From: Anabas testudineus
Taxonomy: Eukaryota; Chordata; Actinopteri; Anabantiformes; Anabantidae
Assembly (NCBI RefSeq): GCF_900324465.2
Contig: NC_046617.1
Location: 6,661,223 to 6,725,222, forward strand
Direction of reading: 5' to 3'
DNA length: 64,000 nt
This document shows positions 48,904 through 59,308 of the stretch, piece by piece. Made by a program: the position numbers and the translations under genes. A model generated the notes under the pieces. It made no database searches. It saw only the letters and a program-made list of their open reading frames with translations, and was not told where the DNA came from. How positions within the stretch are numbered: the stretch's first letter is position 1; each line of letters opens with the position of its first letter.

Positions 48904-51118
48904 TTATTCCCAGATGAACTTCAGAGACAGATCACCCAGTTTCTCCTGCAGAACTTTATCAATTCTTTCACTCTGAGCCACTGTAAAGATGTTCTTCCAG
49001 TCTCCAATCTGACCTGTAATAAAACAAAAGCTACAGCTGATATCTGGTCACATATATCTATAACAAGTACAGCAGTTACATTACATACATACCTTTCCGC
49101 AGGAATTTTCCACTGAACCTCTCTTCTGGTATAAACTCGTAGTTTGCTTTTGAGTCTTTCTTCATGGTCTTGAATGTTGCTTTTTCAACCACTTGTTCAA
49201 TGGCCTCTTCACTGAGGTTTTTCCCTAAGAAACTGCAGATCTTAGTTACAGCAGCCTTCAGGTCCTAAAGGAGAAAAAGAGAACCAACAAAGAAAAGAAC
49301 TTGACAAAGAATTGACTGGAGTATTTTTAAATCATCTACCCAAGAAAAACCTCATCTTACCAAAATCATGTCCTCATAGGTCAGGAAGAGGATGTTGTAC
49401 TGGTCTTTCTTTAAATGCCATTCCCTGATGTGGTCAAACCAGGAAGATGATGGAACTGTTTAATTGTAAAACGTGTGAGATAAACAACAGTTGATTGGTG
49501 CAAAAGTCAATTTGCGAGTTTTGTGACACTCAACATGGAATTTAACGCAGTTTGGTCCCATGCCAGATTACTGCCAGATTACTGCCAGATTACTTGATTG
49601 CTCCACCTAAATGTACAATCTCGAGCAAGTCGGCAGATTTTTAAACTTTACTAACTTGCTTTTTGACATAGTTGGCAAATGATTTCTATGTAGCCCCCTA
49701 TGGGTCACAGCAGTGAAATTTCATGCAGTAGACACCTGCCGGCTGTAGCCACACATCTGTGCTTCAGTTGTAATTATTGTGATAGTATTTGCTCAGTATG
49801 AATGAACACTACATGAACACTATATGAAAGTGGGTTAAAAAAAATACACAGCCACATAGATCTCAAATCCAGAAAGGGGATTAATAAAGGAATAGTTCTG
49901 AAGCCTAAACTAATAAATTAGATCAAATTACAGATATAAATATGAATTCATCATTTACACATTGATGGGATCATTCCTTCTACAGAGCTGAAAACAATCT
50001 GGGTTTAAAATTAAAAATCTTTGTAATCTTTCTAATCCTTTCACTCATCAGACAGATGTCATATGAAATTGGATGACCATGAACTCTGATTATCACCATC
50101 ACTCAGACTGTGGAGCTCACCGTTGCCCTTCACAAACTGCTCCAAAAGCCATTCAAAGCTCTTGGGAGTCTCCAGGTCAGCAAAGGTACTGCTGAAGTGG
50201 TAATAGGAGACAATGTTGTCCTTAGGATTGCGCATCACATAGATGATCTAGAACAAAACAACAATCAGATAGTTCATACTAGTCTGTCGTCTTTTACAAA
50301 TGTCATTCAAATATTTCACAACCACTTATATCGTCTGTGTTTTTGCTCAGGGATAAACAATGTATGGAAGCCCATTCTTGCCAGAAAAACATTTGTGATT
50401 TCCAATATCCATCTTTTTACTAAATAAAAATATAGGTGCAATATAAAGCCCAGTAGATTTCTGAAAAATACATTCATTCACATACATTGCCCAGCTAAAT
50501 ATTTAATACCTTATTGGCAGTAGGATACTGAATAAACCCAGTATGGATTATGTATATATTTTAATGCATATACATTGTGTAAATATTGTATATACTGTAT
50601 ATAGTTTTCCCTCTCTTTCTCTCTTTCTGTCTCTCTTTCTGCTTTTCTTGGCAGAAATAGGCTTCCATAAAATACAGACCTTTGCCTTCTTGTCCTTCAG
50701 TCCTGGAGGCATGAGAGTTGGGGTGAGGTGAGAAGAAAAGAGCCGTGGAGATGGTCGCAAGGAATAGTCTTTTTGGCCCGCTATGTACTCCAGCCATGGC
50801 ATGTGATAATAGTTGTTTGGATATTCATTCAGACCCCCACTTAACTCACAGATGGAGATGATGATCTGCTGAGTCCATATAGTGCCTGTGAGGAGGAAAA
50901 ATCTATTAGTGACTCTGTTCACAACCAGAACAGTAAAGTATCAAAATACAAATAGTGTCATAGTAGTTTCACTGACCTGACTTTGGATAAGTGACAAGGA
51001 ATATGTCACTGTCTCGTATTTCAAAGCTCTGCAGTGAATCGATGTATTCAGCAGTTGTTATATTTTTAATAAAATTGAAGTTTTTATACCTGCACATATA
51101 GTCATTGATCTGCTCCAT
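48904..51118 (-). CDS. SULT3-type cytosolic sulfotransferase, copy 7 of 10
   Basis: Exons are 51118-50977, 50885-50680, 50247-50121, 49455-49361, 49264-49093 and 49013-48904, giving 283 aa, intact. Exons 1, 3 and 4 are of the copy 6 type ([40 protein letters not shown]). Exon 2 instead has [19 protein letters not shown] and GQKDYSLRP as in copy 4. This makes it a clear mosaic. Exon 5 has DLKAAV and EKATFKTM. Intron 3 shows three tandem copies of an 11-bp unit (GCCAGATTACT) where copy 6 has one and copy 9 has about five. Confidence 0.9.
49557..49592. repeat. 11-bp tandem repeat (GCCAGATTACT) in intron 3 of copy 7
   Basis: Three units; one unit at the same place in copy 6 and about five in copy 9 (56540-56600). 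It is a young, length-variable minisatellite seed. Confidence 0.85.
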
Positions 51119-51349
51119 GTCAGTTCTGAGTGCCACTTAAAACTTTAACTTTGCTATAAAAATATTTGCGTCAGGACAGTAGAGAAAAAGCTCACAGCTC
51201 TCAGGCTTCGTAGTTCGACTCTGAACTTTGCTTCACGCATGCGGACTTGAACTTTGCTTTATGTATGTTGACTTGAACTTTGTTTTATGAATGTTGTCGT
51301 GCAATAAATCCTGATTGCTGGGTACACACTACCAAAATGAAACAGAATA

Positions 51350-51762
51350 CAATGTTATCTCACACCTTAATTCATTTTCTTTTGTCCGAATCAGTTGATG
51401 AGTTTGTGAATTTGTAGTAATTTCCTCTTGGTTCATTTTCGTTTCACACACAGAAAAATCTGAGCGAACCAGAACACGTCACTTTAAACTACGTGAGAAC
51501 GTCCTCTCCGCTCATTGGTCAGATGTTTCTGCCTCAGGACCAGAAAAGTAAATACAGGAAGAAGGTGAAGTGTTGTGGACACTGTACGTTTGTGTGACAG
51601 TAGGGAGATGATTTCATTATGAATGTTAACGCAGATCGTTCATCATGTTGATTATTTTTGATTACGTTACATCAGATCTGGTGTCTGTGAGACACTTCAC
51701 CTCCTCACGTCTCCACGTTTGTCCTCAATAAATCAAAGCCTGTAGGTGTGAAAGCACCCTTA
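51350..51762. mobile_element. Non-autonomous DNA-transposon-like repeat, longer form
   Basis: Same ends as the element at 48205, with about 190 bp more in the middle (from CTCCGCTCATTGGTCAGATG onward). The 48205 form looks like an internal deletion of this one. Confidence 0.45.
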
Positions 51763-52034
51763 AAGACCATATCTTCAGAGGTTTAGATTAGCATAAAGTG
51801 TACAACACATATAGAGATAGCTGTTGATAAACAAAGAAAAATATCAACAAACAAAAATGATGGCTAAAAAGCAAAAATGAACCTTAACTACAAATTTAAT
51901 GGAAGAAGAAAAGGTTAACACAGCTGAAAACTGCTGTGCTGCAGAAAGAAGCAACAAAATTACCCTACTTTAGAATAGTTGAGGATCAGGAGCATCAGCA
52001 AATGGGGGTTTAATCAGAGACTCAATGCCTAGAT

Positions 52035-52095
52035 TTGTTTTTTCCTTTTTCATTTTGACTTTCAGTAAAGACAATACATTGACTAACTGCTTTTA
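52035..52095 (+). pseudogene. Short remnant of eif3d 3'UTR
   Basis: TTTGACTTTCAGTAAAGACA followed by ATACATTGACTAACTGC, the same remnant as at 48700. Confidence 0.6.
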
Positions 52096-52240
52096 GAGTT
52101 GTCTGTGTGCTAATTAGTTCAAAGTACAGAAGTCACAAAATGGGTTAGAAAACATTTTAATGAGTGTTTGATGCATGTCAACAGTTTACACAGCAGCAGG
52201 AATGATAATAAAAATCTAAAGGTCGCTGTGGCTGCTCGGT

Positions 52241-53239
52241 TTATTCCCAGATGAACTTCAGAGACAGATCACCAAGTTTCTCCTGCAGAACTTTATCAAT
52301 TCTTTCACTCTGAGCGACTGTAAAGATATTCTTCCAGTCTCCAATCTGACCTGTAATAACAACATAAAAGCTACAGCTGATATCTGTTCAAAGGTACAGC
52401 AGTTTTTTTTTATTACTACTTTATTTTTATGTTACTTATATTACATTACCTTTCCGCAGGAATTTTCCACTGAACCTCTCTTCTGGTAGAAACTCGTAGT
52501 TTGCTTTTGAGTCTTTCTTCATGGTCTTGAATGTTGATTTTTTAACCACTTGTTCAATGGCCTCTTCACTGAGGTTTTTCCCTAAGAATCTGCAGATCTT
52601 AGTCACAGCCGTCTTCAGGTCCTAAAAGAGAAACAGTAAAACCAACAGAGAAAAGAACTTGACAAAGAATTGACTGGAGCATTTTAAACCCAACAACCCA
52701 AGAAAAACCTAATCTTACCAAAATCATGTCCTCATAGGTCAGGAAGAGGATGTTGTACTGGTCTTTCTTTGAATGCCATTCCCTGATGTGGTCAAACCAG
52801 CATGATCCCGGAACTGTAGAATTATAAAATTCATACTGCCATATAATATTTCATTACATTACATTTACATTTCGTACACAATGTTCAAATACTTAATCTC
52901 TGTTCACATGAACAGATGAATTATTTTATTTTATCTTATCTGGTCATTATCATCTTTCAGACTGTGGATCTCACCATTGCCCTTCAAATACTCCTCCAAA
53001 AACCAGTCAAAGCTCTTGGGAGTCTCCAGGTCTGTTAAGTCACCACTAAAGTGGTAATAGGAGACGATGTTGTCCTTAGGATTACGCATCACGTAGATGA
53101 TCTAACACAAAACAATAACAATCAAAGCCTTACTTTTTACGATACATACTCTCCTCCACAAGCTGTCTCTATGTAAGGTATATACAATAAGTAGATATAT
53201 ACAGTTATATATTATAATATTAACATCCCACATTAAATA

Positions 53240-53298
<59 letters not shown>

Positions 53299-53300
53299 AT

Positions 53301-53384
<84 letters not shown>

Positions 53385-53825
53385 ACCTTTGTCTTCTTGT
53401 CCTTCAGTCCTGGAGGCATGAGAGCTGGGGTGAGGTGAGAAGAAAAGAGCCGTGGAGATGGTCGAAAAGAATAATCTTCACGACCCTCTGTGTACTCCAG
53501 CCATGGCATCTGATCAAAGTTGTTTGGATATTCATTCAGACCCCCACCTAACTCACAGATGGAGATGATGATCTGCTGAGTCCATATAGTGCCTGTGAGG
53601 AGGAAAAATCTATTAGTGACTCTGTTCACAACCAGAACAGTAAAGTATCAAAATACAAATATTGTCATAGTAGTTTCACTGACCTGACTTTGGATAAGTG
53701 ACAAGGAAAATGTCACTGTCTCGTATTTCAAAGCTCTGCAGTGAATCAATGTACTCTGCAGTAACTTTCCCACTGGGAAAGTTGTAGTTTTTGTACCTGC
53801 AGAGATAGTCAGTGATCTGCTCCAT
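52241..53825 (-). CDS. SULT3-type cytosolic sulfotransferase, copy 8 of 10
   Basis: Exons are 53825-53684, 53592-53387, 53101-52975, 52813-52719, 52621-52450 and 52350-52241, giving 283 aa, intact; the smallest gene of the array. Exon 1 ([20 protein letters not shown]) and exon 3 ([10 protein letters not shown]) match the copy 4/5 type. Exon 5 ([23 protein letters not shown]) and the ERIDKVLQ of exon 6 match the copy 6/7/9 type. Exon 4 has VPGSCWFDH, with Cys where others have Ser. The donor of exon 2 (AAG|GTTTATC) runs directly into a GATA/TATC microsatellite, so its splice context differs from all other copies (GTTTGTACAC or GTCTGTATT). Confidence 0.88.
53242..53382. repeat. Compound (TA)n-(GT)n-(GATA)n microsatellite abutting exon 2 of copy 8
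   Basis: About 50 bp of TA, a short GT stretch, then 20 GATA units ending four bases from the exon. On the coding strand, the intron begins GTTTATCTATC. Confidence 0.95.
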
Positions 53826-54639
53826 GTCAGCTCTGAATCACAGACAAACAGACAATAAGATCATCAAGGAAGAAGCTCTCAGTTATATGAGTTATACGAT
53901 TCAGTAGCTGGACTCTGGACTTTTTTTTATCCAGAATAAGAAATGTAGGCTTCTTCATCTATAAACTTCTATTAAAAATCCTGACTGCTGGGTGCATACT
54001 GCAACCACCAGTAGGTAACAAGAAGGAAGAAACATAAAGAATACCAGGTATGTGATGGCTGTTGATAAATGAAAATAAATGTACCAAGATCTGCAAACCA
54101 GGACTGCATGGGTTTAAATGGAAGAACAAGTAATACTGCTTATTTTCATACATATTTGATTCTAGTTAAATGTGTTAGTTGCAAAGAGCAAAATAATCAT
54201 GAGGGCCATTTCTATAGCACAACCACTCCTGAAGCCAGCCTGCTTGATATCAAGAGATCAGAAAATGTAATATTTGGTTGAAGACTGTTCAAGTGCTTTG
54301 GCCAGAAACAGAGTCAAGAGAGAGAAATCTACATTCTTCACAAGGGTTTTTAAGGAGTGTATGTTTAAACATGTTGGGGAAGGTAGGATGGGTTGAGAGG
54401 AGGAGAGCGGATGTGTCGTTTTCAGTCCAAGTGGAGAATGAAGAGAGTTATATGCTGTTTGATGGAGGTAGTAAATTTTCTTCATCTGGTGAGGAGAACT
54501 GGGAGTTGATGGCTGCCACCATGTGTTGTATGTTGTATGCACAGTCTCTCCAATCTCCATCTGTATTCTTCACATATCGTGTTCAAAAGAATGGGCTGCA
54601 AGAACAGGATGAACGTGATTATTACCGGTATTATCATGA

Positions 54640-54770
54640 CTTGGGCTGCAAGGCTGGTTCTGCCACAGGCTCATGCATGGAACAAATTGGTAGAACTTCA
54701 TCATGCAGCAAGACACATATGCAACACACTGCCAACTCAACAAAGGGCTTCAACAGAGGGAAACTGTAGC
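54640..54770 (+). mobile_element. Small Tc1-like transposase remnant
   Basis: Two overlapping frames give LVELHHAARH and CMEQIG with AARHICNTLPTQQ or HTANSTKGFNRGK. These resemble the segment of Tc1 transposases around the second catalytic aspartate (DPKHTANSTK). It is short and broken, with no ends visible. Confidence 0.5.
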
Positions 54771-55619
54771 TTATAGCAAACACAAATGAGTCTTACTGTT
54801 CTAGCCATTATGGTGGGAACTGTACATTTACAAGTTGGTGCAGTTTCTTACTCTATTTTACAATATGGTTGCAAATGTTTTACAAAGTGATATTAACATG
54901 GGACTTTGGACCGTTTTGAGTATTTTACACATTTAATACTGTGCTTTTAAATATAGTAAGCCTGTACTTTTGACATAATGTTATTATTCATGTTTACCTA
55001 TCAATTTAAATTTGGGTTTTTGAAATATTCAAATACAAAACTGCAGTGCTGTTATGAATTCTGCCTCGTCCCCGTTCAGTTGGTTTTGTTTCTGTCTCCT
55101 TCCCAGCCTCACCTGGTCTCGCTCCTGTGGCTTTGCTCTCCAGCCACTTCCTGATGCCCACATTTGGACTTCCTCATTGTCCACTCTCCTCTGCCCTGAT
55201 AACAAACTAATTCCACCTGTGTTCACCTTTCCTTTAAAGCTCCCCTCAGTGCTTTGTTTGTTACCAGGTTGTTGTAAATGGACTCTTACACTCTGTCTTA
55301 GTTAACCTGCATTATGCAGTGATTTTCTGTTTGGTACTTTGCACTGAGCAGCAAACTTAAACATTTTTGTTTATTCTGCCAATAATCTACTATGTACTAA
55401 ATGAAAATGTATTTACTACCCTTATGCAGTGTAGTGCATTGTTCAAGTAAATTTCACCAGATCTTGTCATGTCTTAAAAGGGTTAACGCAAGCTGTTTCT
55501 TGAGAGCCTAAACCGTGCTTCAAAGGATTTCAAAGTCTTGCTTAAGGACAACCATGATCGCATTGTTCCACTTTAATCATGATTACTGGTCCAAATGGAG
55601 GGGGTTTCTGGTTTACATC

Positions 55620-55738
55620 AGATTTTCTCTAGATCAAGAAAACTAAAATGTGGAGACGGCTCTAGTGATCAAATATCAACACTTTGACCTTGTAGAAACC
55701 CAAATACATGAATTTTGACAATACCTTGGTCATCTGCT
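55620..55738 (+). pseudogene. Decayed eif3d 3' end, fourth relic
   Basis: TTTCTCTAGATCAAGAAAAC, TAAAATGTGGAGACGGCTC, AGTGATCAAATATCAACAC and AGAAACCCAAATACATGAA parallel the relic before copy 6 and the true eif3d end. Confidence 0.75.
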
Positions 55739-55886
55739 GTTAATACCATATGCATTCATGTTTACTCTGACAGAAATAACCAAATGGGTCAGAAAATATT
55801 TTTATAGATTTTTGTGATGCATGTCAACAGTTTACACAGCAGCAGGTATAATAATAAAAATCTTAAGGTCGCTGTGGCTGCTCGGT

Positions 55887-58229
55887 TTATTCCCAGATGA
55901 ACTTCAGAGACAGATCACCCAGTTTCTCCTGCAGAACTTTATCAATTCTTTCACTCTGAGCCACTGTAAAGATGTTCTTCCAGTCTCCAATCTGACCTGT
56001 AATAAAACAAAAGCTACAGCTGAAATCTGGTAACATATATCTATAACAAGTACATCAGTTATATTACATACATACCTTTCCGCAGGAATTTTCCACTGAA
56101 CCTCTCTTCTGGTATAAACTCATAGTTTGCTTTTGAGTCTTTCTTCATGGTCTTGAATGTTGATTTTTCAACCACTTGTTCAATGGCCTCTTCACTGAGG
56201 TTTTTCCCTAAGAAACTGCAGATCTTAGTTACAGCCGTCTTCAGGTCCTAAAGGAGAAAAAGAGAACCAACAAAGAAAAGAACTTGACAAAGAATTGACT
56301 GAAGTATTTTTAAATCATCTACCCAAGAAAAACCTCATCTTACCAAAATCATGTCCTCGTATGTCAGGAAGAGGATGTTGTACTGGTCTTTCTTTAAATG
56401 CCATTCCCTGATGTGGTCAAACCAGGAAGATGATGGAACTGTTTAATTGTAAAACGTGTGAGATAAACAACAGTTGATTGGTGCAAAAGTCAATTTGCGA
56501 GTTTTGTGACACTCAACATGGAATTTAACGCAGTTTGGTCCCATGCCAGATTACTGCCAGATTACTGCCAGATTACTGCCAGATTAGTGCCAGGTTACTT
56601 GATTGCCCAACCTAAATGTACAATCGCGAGCAAGTCGGCAGATTTTTAAACTTTACTAACTTGCTTTTTGACATAGTTGGCAAATGATTTCTACCGGCTG
56701 TTGCCACACATCTGTGCTCCAGTTGTAATTATTGTGATAGTAATTGCTCAGTATGAATGAACACTACATGAACCACCCGGTAGAGTTAGGCAGAGTGGCA
56801 GTTCAACGCTACAGTGAATGGTGCGTAGTCTTTGGTTTAATGTTACTGTAGGTCACTGGGATGCTAGAGCCGATCCCAATTGAACCTGGATGACAAGACG
56901 AGAAGAGTAAGTGCAGTGTCAGTGTTTTAAAACTGTCTCCATTTCGCTGACTTACAGTGGTACTTTGGGGTTTGAGTGGGTTAAAAAAAAATACACAGCC
57001 ACATAGATTTCAAATCCAGAAAGGGGATAAATAATAATAGTTTGGAAGCCTAAAATAATTTAGATCAAATTACAAGTATAAAAATGAATTCATAATTTAC
57101 ACATTGATGGGATCATTCCTTCTGCAGAGCTGAAAACAATCTGGGTTTAAAATAAAATATGTAATCTTTCTAATCCTTTCACTCATCAGACAGATGTCAT
57201 ATGAAATTGGATGACCATGAACTCTGATTATCACCATCACTCAGACTGTGGAGCTCACCGTTACCCTTCACAAACTGCTCCAAAAGCCATTCAAAGCTCT
57301 TGGGAGTCTCCAGGTCAGCAAAAGTACTGCTGAAGTGGTAATAGGAGACAATGTTGTCCTTAGGATTGCGCATCACATAGATGATCTAGAACAAAACAAC
57401 AATCAGATAGTTCATACTAGTCTCTCGTCTTTTACAAATGTCATTCAAATACTTCATAACCTTATATCGTCTGTGTTTTTGCTCAGGGATAAACAATGTA
57501 TGGAAGCCCATTCTTGCCAGAAAAACATTTGTGATTTCCAATATCCATCTTTTTACGAAATAAAAATATAGGTACAATATATAGCACAGTAGATTTATGA
57601 TAAATACATTCATTCACATACATTCCCCAGCTAAATATTAGTTACTGAATAAACTCATAGATTATGTATATATTTTAATGCATATACATTGTGTAAATAT
57701 TGTATATACTGTATATAGTTTTCCCTTTCTCTCTCTCTCTCTCTCTCTCTGCTCTTCCTGGCAGAAATAGGCTTCCATAAAATACAGACCTTTGCCTTCT
57801 TGTCCTTCAGTCCTGGAGGCATGAGAGCTGGGGTGAGGTGAGAAGAAAAGAGCCGTGGAGATGGTCGAAAATAATAATCTTCACGACCCTCCCTGTACTC
57901 CAGCCATGGCATCTGATCGTAGTTGTTTGGATATTCATTCAGACCCCCACCTAACTCACAGATGGAGATGATGATCTGCTGAGTCCATATAGTACCTGAA
58001 GAGGAGGACAAATCTATGAGTGACTCCGTTCACAACCAGGACAGTGAAGTATCAAAATACAAATAGTGTCATAGTAGTTTCACTGACCTGACTTTGGATA
58101 AGTGACAAGGAATATGTCACTGTCTCGTATTTCAAAGCTCTGCAGTGAATCGATGTACTCTGCAGTTGTTAAATTTTTAACAAAATTGAAGTTTTTATAC
58201 CTGCACATATAGTCATTGATCTGCTCCAT
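55887..58229 (-). CDS. SULT3-type cytosolic sulfotransferase, copy 9 of 10
   Basis: Exons are 58229-58088, 57995-57790, 57385-57259, 56438-56344, 56247-56076 and 55996-55887, giving 283 aa, intact. It starts [19 protein letters not shown] and groups with copies 6 and 7 in exons 1, 3, 4 and 5. Exon 2 reads [20 protein letters not shown], with [15 protein letters not shown] (Tyr for the usual Ser after DY). Intron 3 carries about five units of the 11-bp repeat and an extra ~190-bp piece near 56775-56970 not seen in copies 6 and 7. Confidence 0.9.
56540..56602. repeat. 11-bp tandem repeat (GCCAGATTACT) in intron 3 of copy 9
   Basis: About five units, the last two degenerate. It is the longest of the three paralogous tracts. 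Confidence 0.85.
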
Positions 58230-58409
58230 GTCAGTTCTGAGTGCCACTTAAAACTTTAACTTTGCTATAAAAATATTTGCGTCAGGACAATGGAGTAAAA
58301 GCTCACAGCTCTCAGGCGTCGTAGTTCGACTCTGAACTTAGCTTCACGCATGCGGACTTGAACTTTGCTTTATGTGTGTTGACTTGAACTTTGCTTCATG
58401 AATGTTGAA

Positions 58410-58872
58410 TACAATGTTATCTCTGTTATCTCTAATTCGTTTTCTTTGGTCTTTGGTGTCCTCTTGGTTCGTTTTCGTTTCACACACAGAAAAATCCGAG
58501 CGAACCAGAACACGTCACTTTAAACTACGTGAGAACGTCCTCTCCGCTCATTGGTCAGATGTTTCTGCCCCTGGAACAGAAAAGTAAATACAGGAAGAAG
58601 GTGAAGTGTTGTGGACACTGTACGTTTGTGTGACAGCAGGGAGATGATTTTACAATAAATGTTAACGCAGATTGGTCATCATGTTGATTAATTTTACGTT
58701 ACATCAGATCTGGTGTCTGTGAGACACTTCACCTCCTCACGTCTCCACGTTTGTCCTCAATTAATCAAACAGCATGTTTTTGGTGGGCAAACGAAAAAAT
58801 AGGAAAATCTACACACTACCCAAAGTCCTCAAATCATGCGATTCATAGCGTTTGGTCCCGTGAAAGCACCCT
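58410..58872. mobile_element. Non-autonomous DNA-transposon-like repeat, third copy
   Basis: Shares the core (CACACAGAAAAATCCGAGCG; CTCATTGGTCAGATG; GACACTTCACCTCCTCACG) and the GTGAAAGCACCCTTA end with the elements at 48205 and 51350. Its left end is partly lost. Confidence 0.4.
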
Positions 58873-58981
58873 TAAAAAACATAACTGTTGATAACTGAGA
58901 TAGCTGTTGATGAACAAAGAAAAATATGGACAAACAAAAATGAACTCTAAACTTAATAACAAAAAAGGTTAGCACAGCTAA

Positions 58982-59111
58982 AAACTGTTGTACTAAAGAA
59001 AGAAGCAACACCATTGCCTTACTTTAGAATAGTTGAGTATCTGGAGCGTCAACAAATGGGGGTTTAACCAGAGACTCAATGGTGTTGCTTCTTTCTTTAG
59101 TACAACAGTTT
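58982..59111. repeat. Perfect 35-bp inverted duplication
   Basis: 58982-59016 and 59077-59111 are exact reverse complements, with a 60-bp spacer. The first arm belongs to the shared spacer sequence of the array. The second replaces sequence that is present in the 6/7 and 7/8 spacers (GCCTAGATTTGTTTTTTC). It therefore arose locally by copying the first arm in reverse, most likely by template switching. Confidence 0.9.
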
Positions 59112-59165
59112 CCTGTTTCATTTTGACTTTCAGTAAAGACAATACATTGACTAACTGCTTTTAGA
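59110..59165 (+). pseudogene. Short remnant of eif3d 3'UTR
   Basis: TTTGACTTTCAGTAAAGACA and ATACATTGACTAACTGC, as in the other late spacers. Confidence 0.6.
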
Positions 59166-59308
59166 GTTGTCTGTGTGCTAATTAGTTCATAGTACAGAAG
59201 CCACAAAATGGATTAGAAAACATTTTATTGAGTGTTTGATGCATGTCAACAGTTTACACAGCAGCAGGAGTGATAATAAAAATCTTAAGGTCGCTGTGGC
59301 TGCTCGGT

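Larger units (their letters stand above)
51119..52240. other. Spacer between copies 7 and 8
   Basis: No host gene. It closely matches the 6/7 and 9/10 spacers. It contains the motif CTTCACGCATGCGG near 51231-51244 with a following ~27-bp tandem repeat, a longer form of the inverted-repeat element (51350-51762), and the eif3d 3'UTR remnant (52035-52095). Confidence 0.65.
53826..55886. other. Spacer between copies 8 and 9
   Basis: No host gene. It matches the 5/6 spacer (43540-44530) on both sides of an extra ~0.7 kb (about 54405-55120). That extra part contains a weak Tc1-like transposase remnant near 54640-54770 (HTANSTKGFNRGK-like). It ends in an eif3d 3' relic. Confidence 0.6.
58230..59308. 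other. Spacer between copies 9 and 10
   Basis: No host gene. Same layout as the 6/7 and 7/8 spacers, with a unique 35-bp inverted duplication (58982-59111). Confidence 0.65.

Noticed and set aside
53102-53629. A 175-codon frame continuing from SULT copy 8 exon 2 into repeats
   Set aside because: The exon should end at the donor at 53386/53387. The rest is microsatellite read-through.
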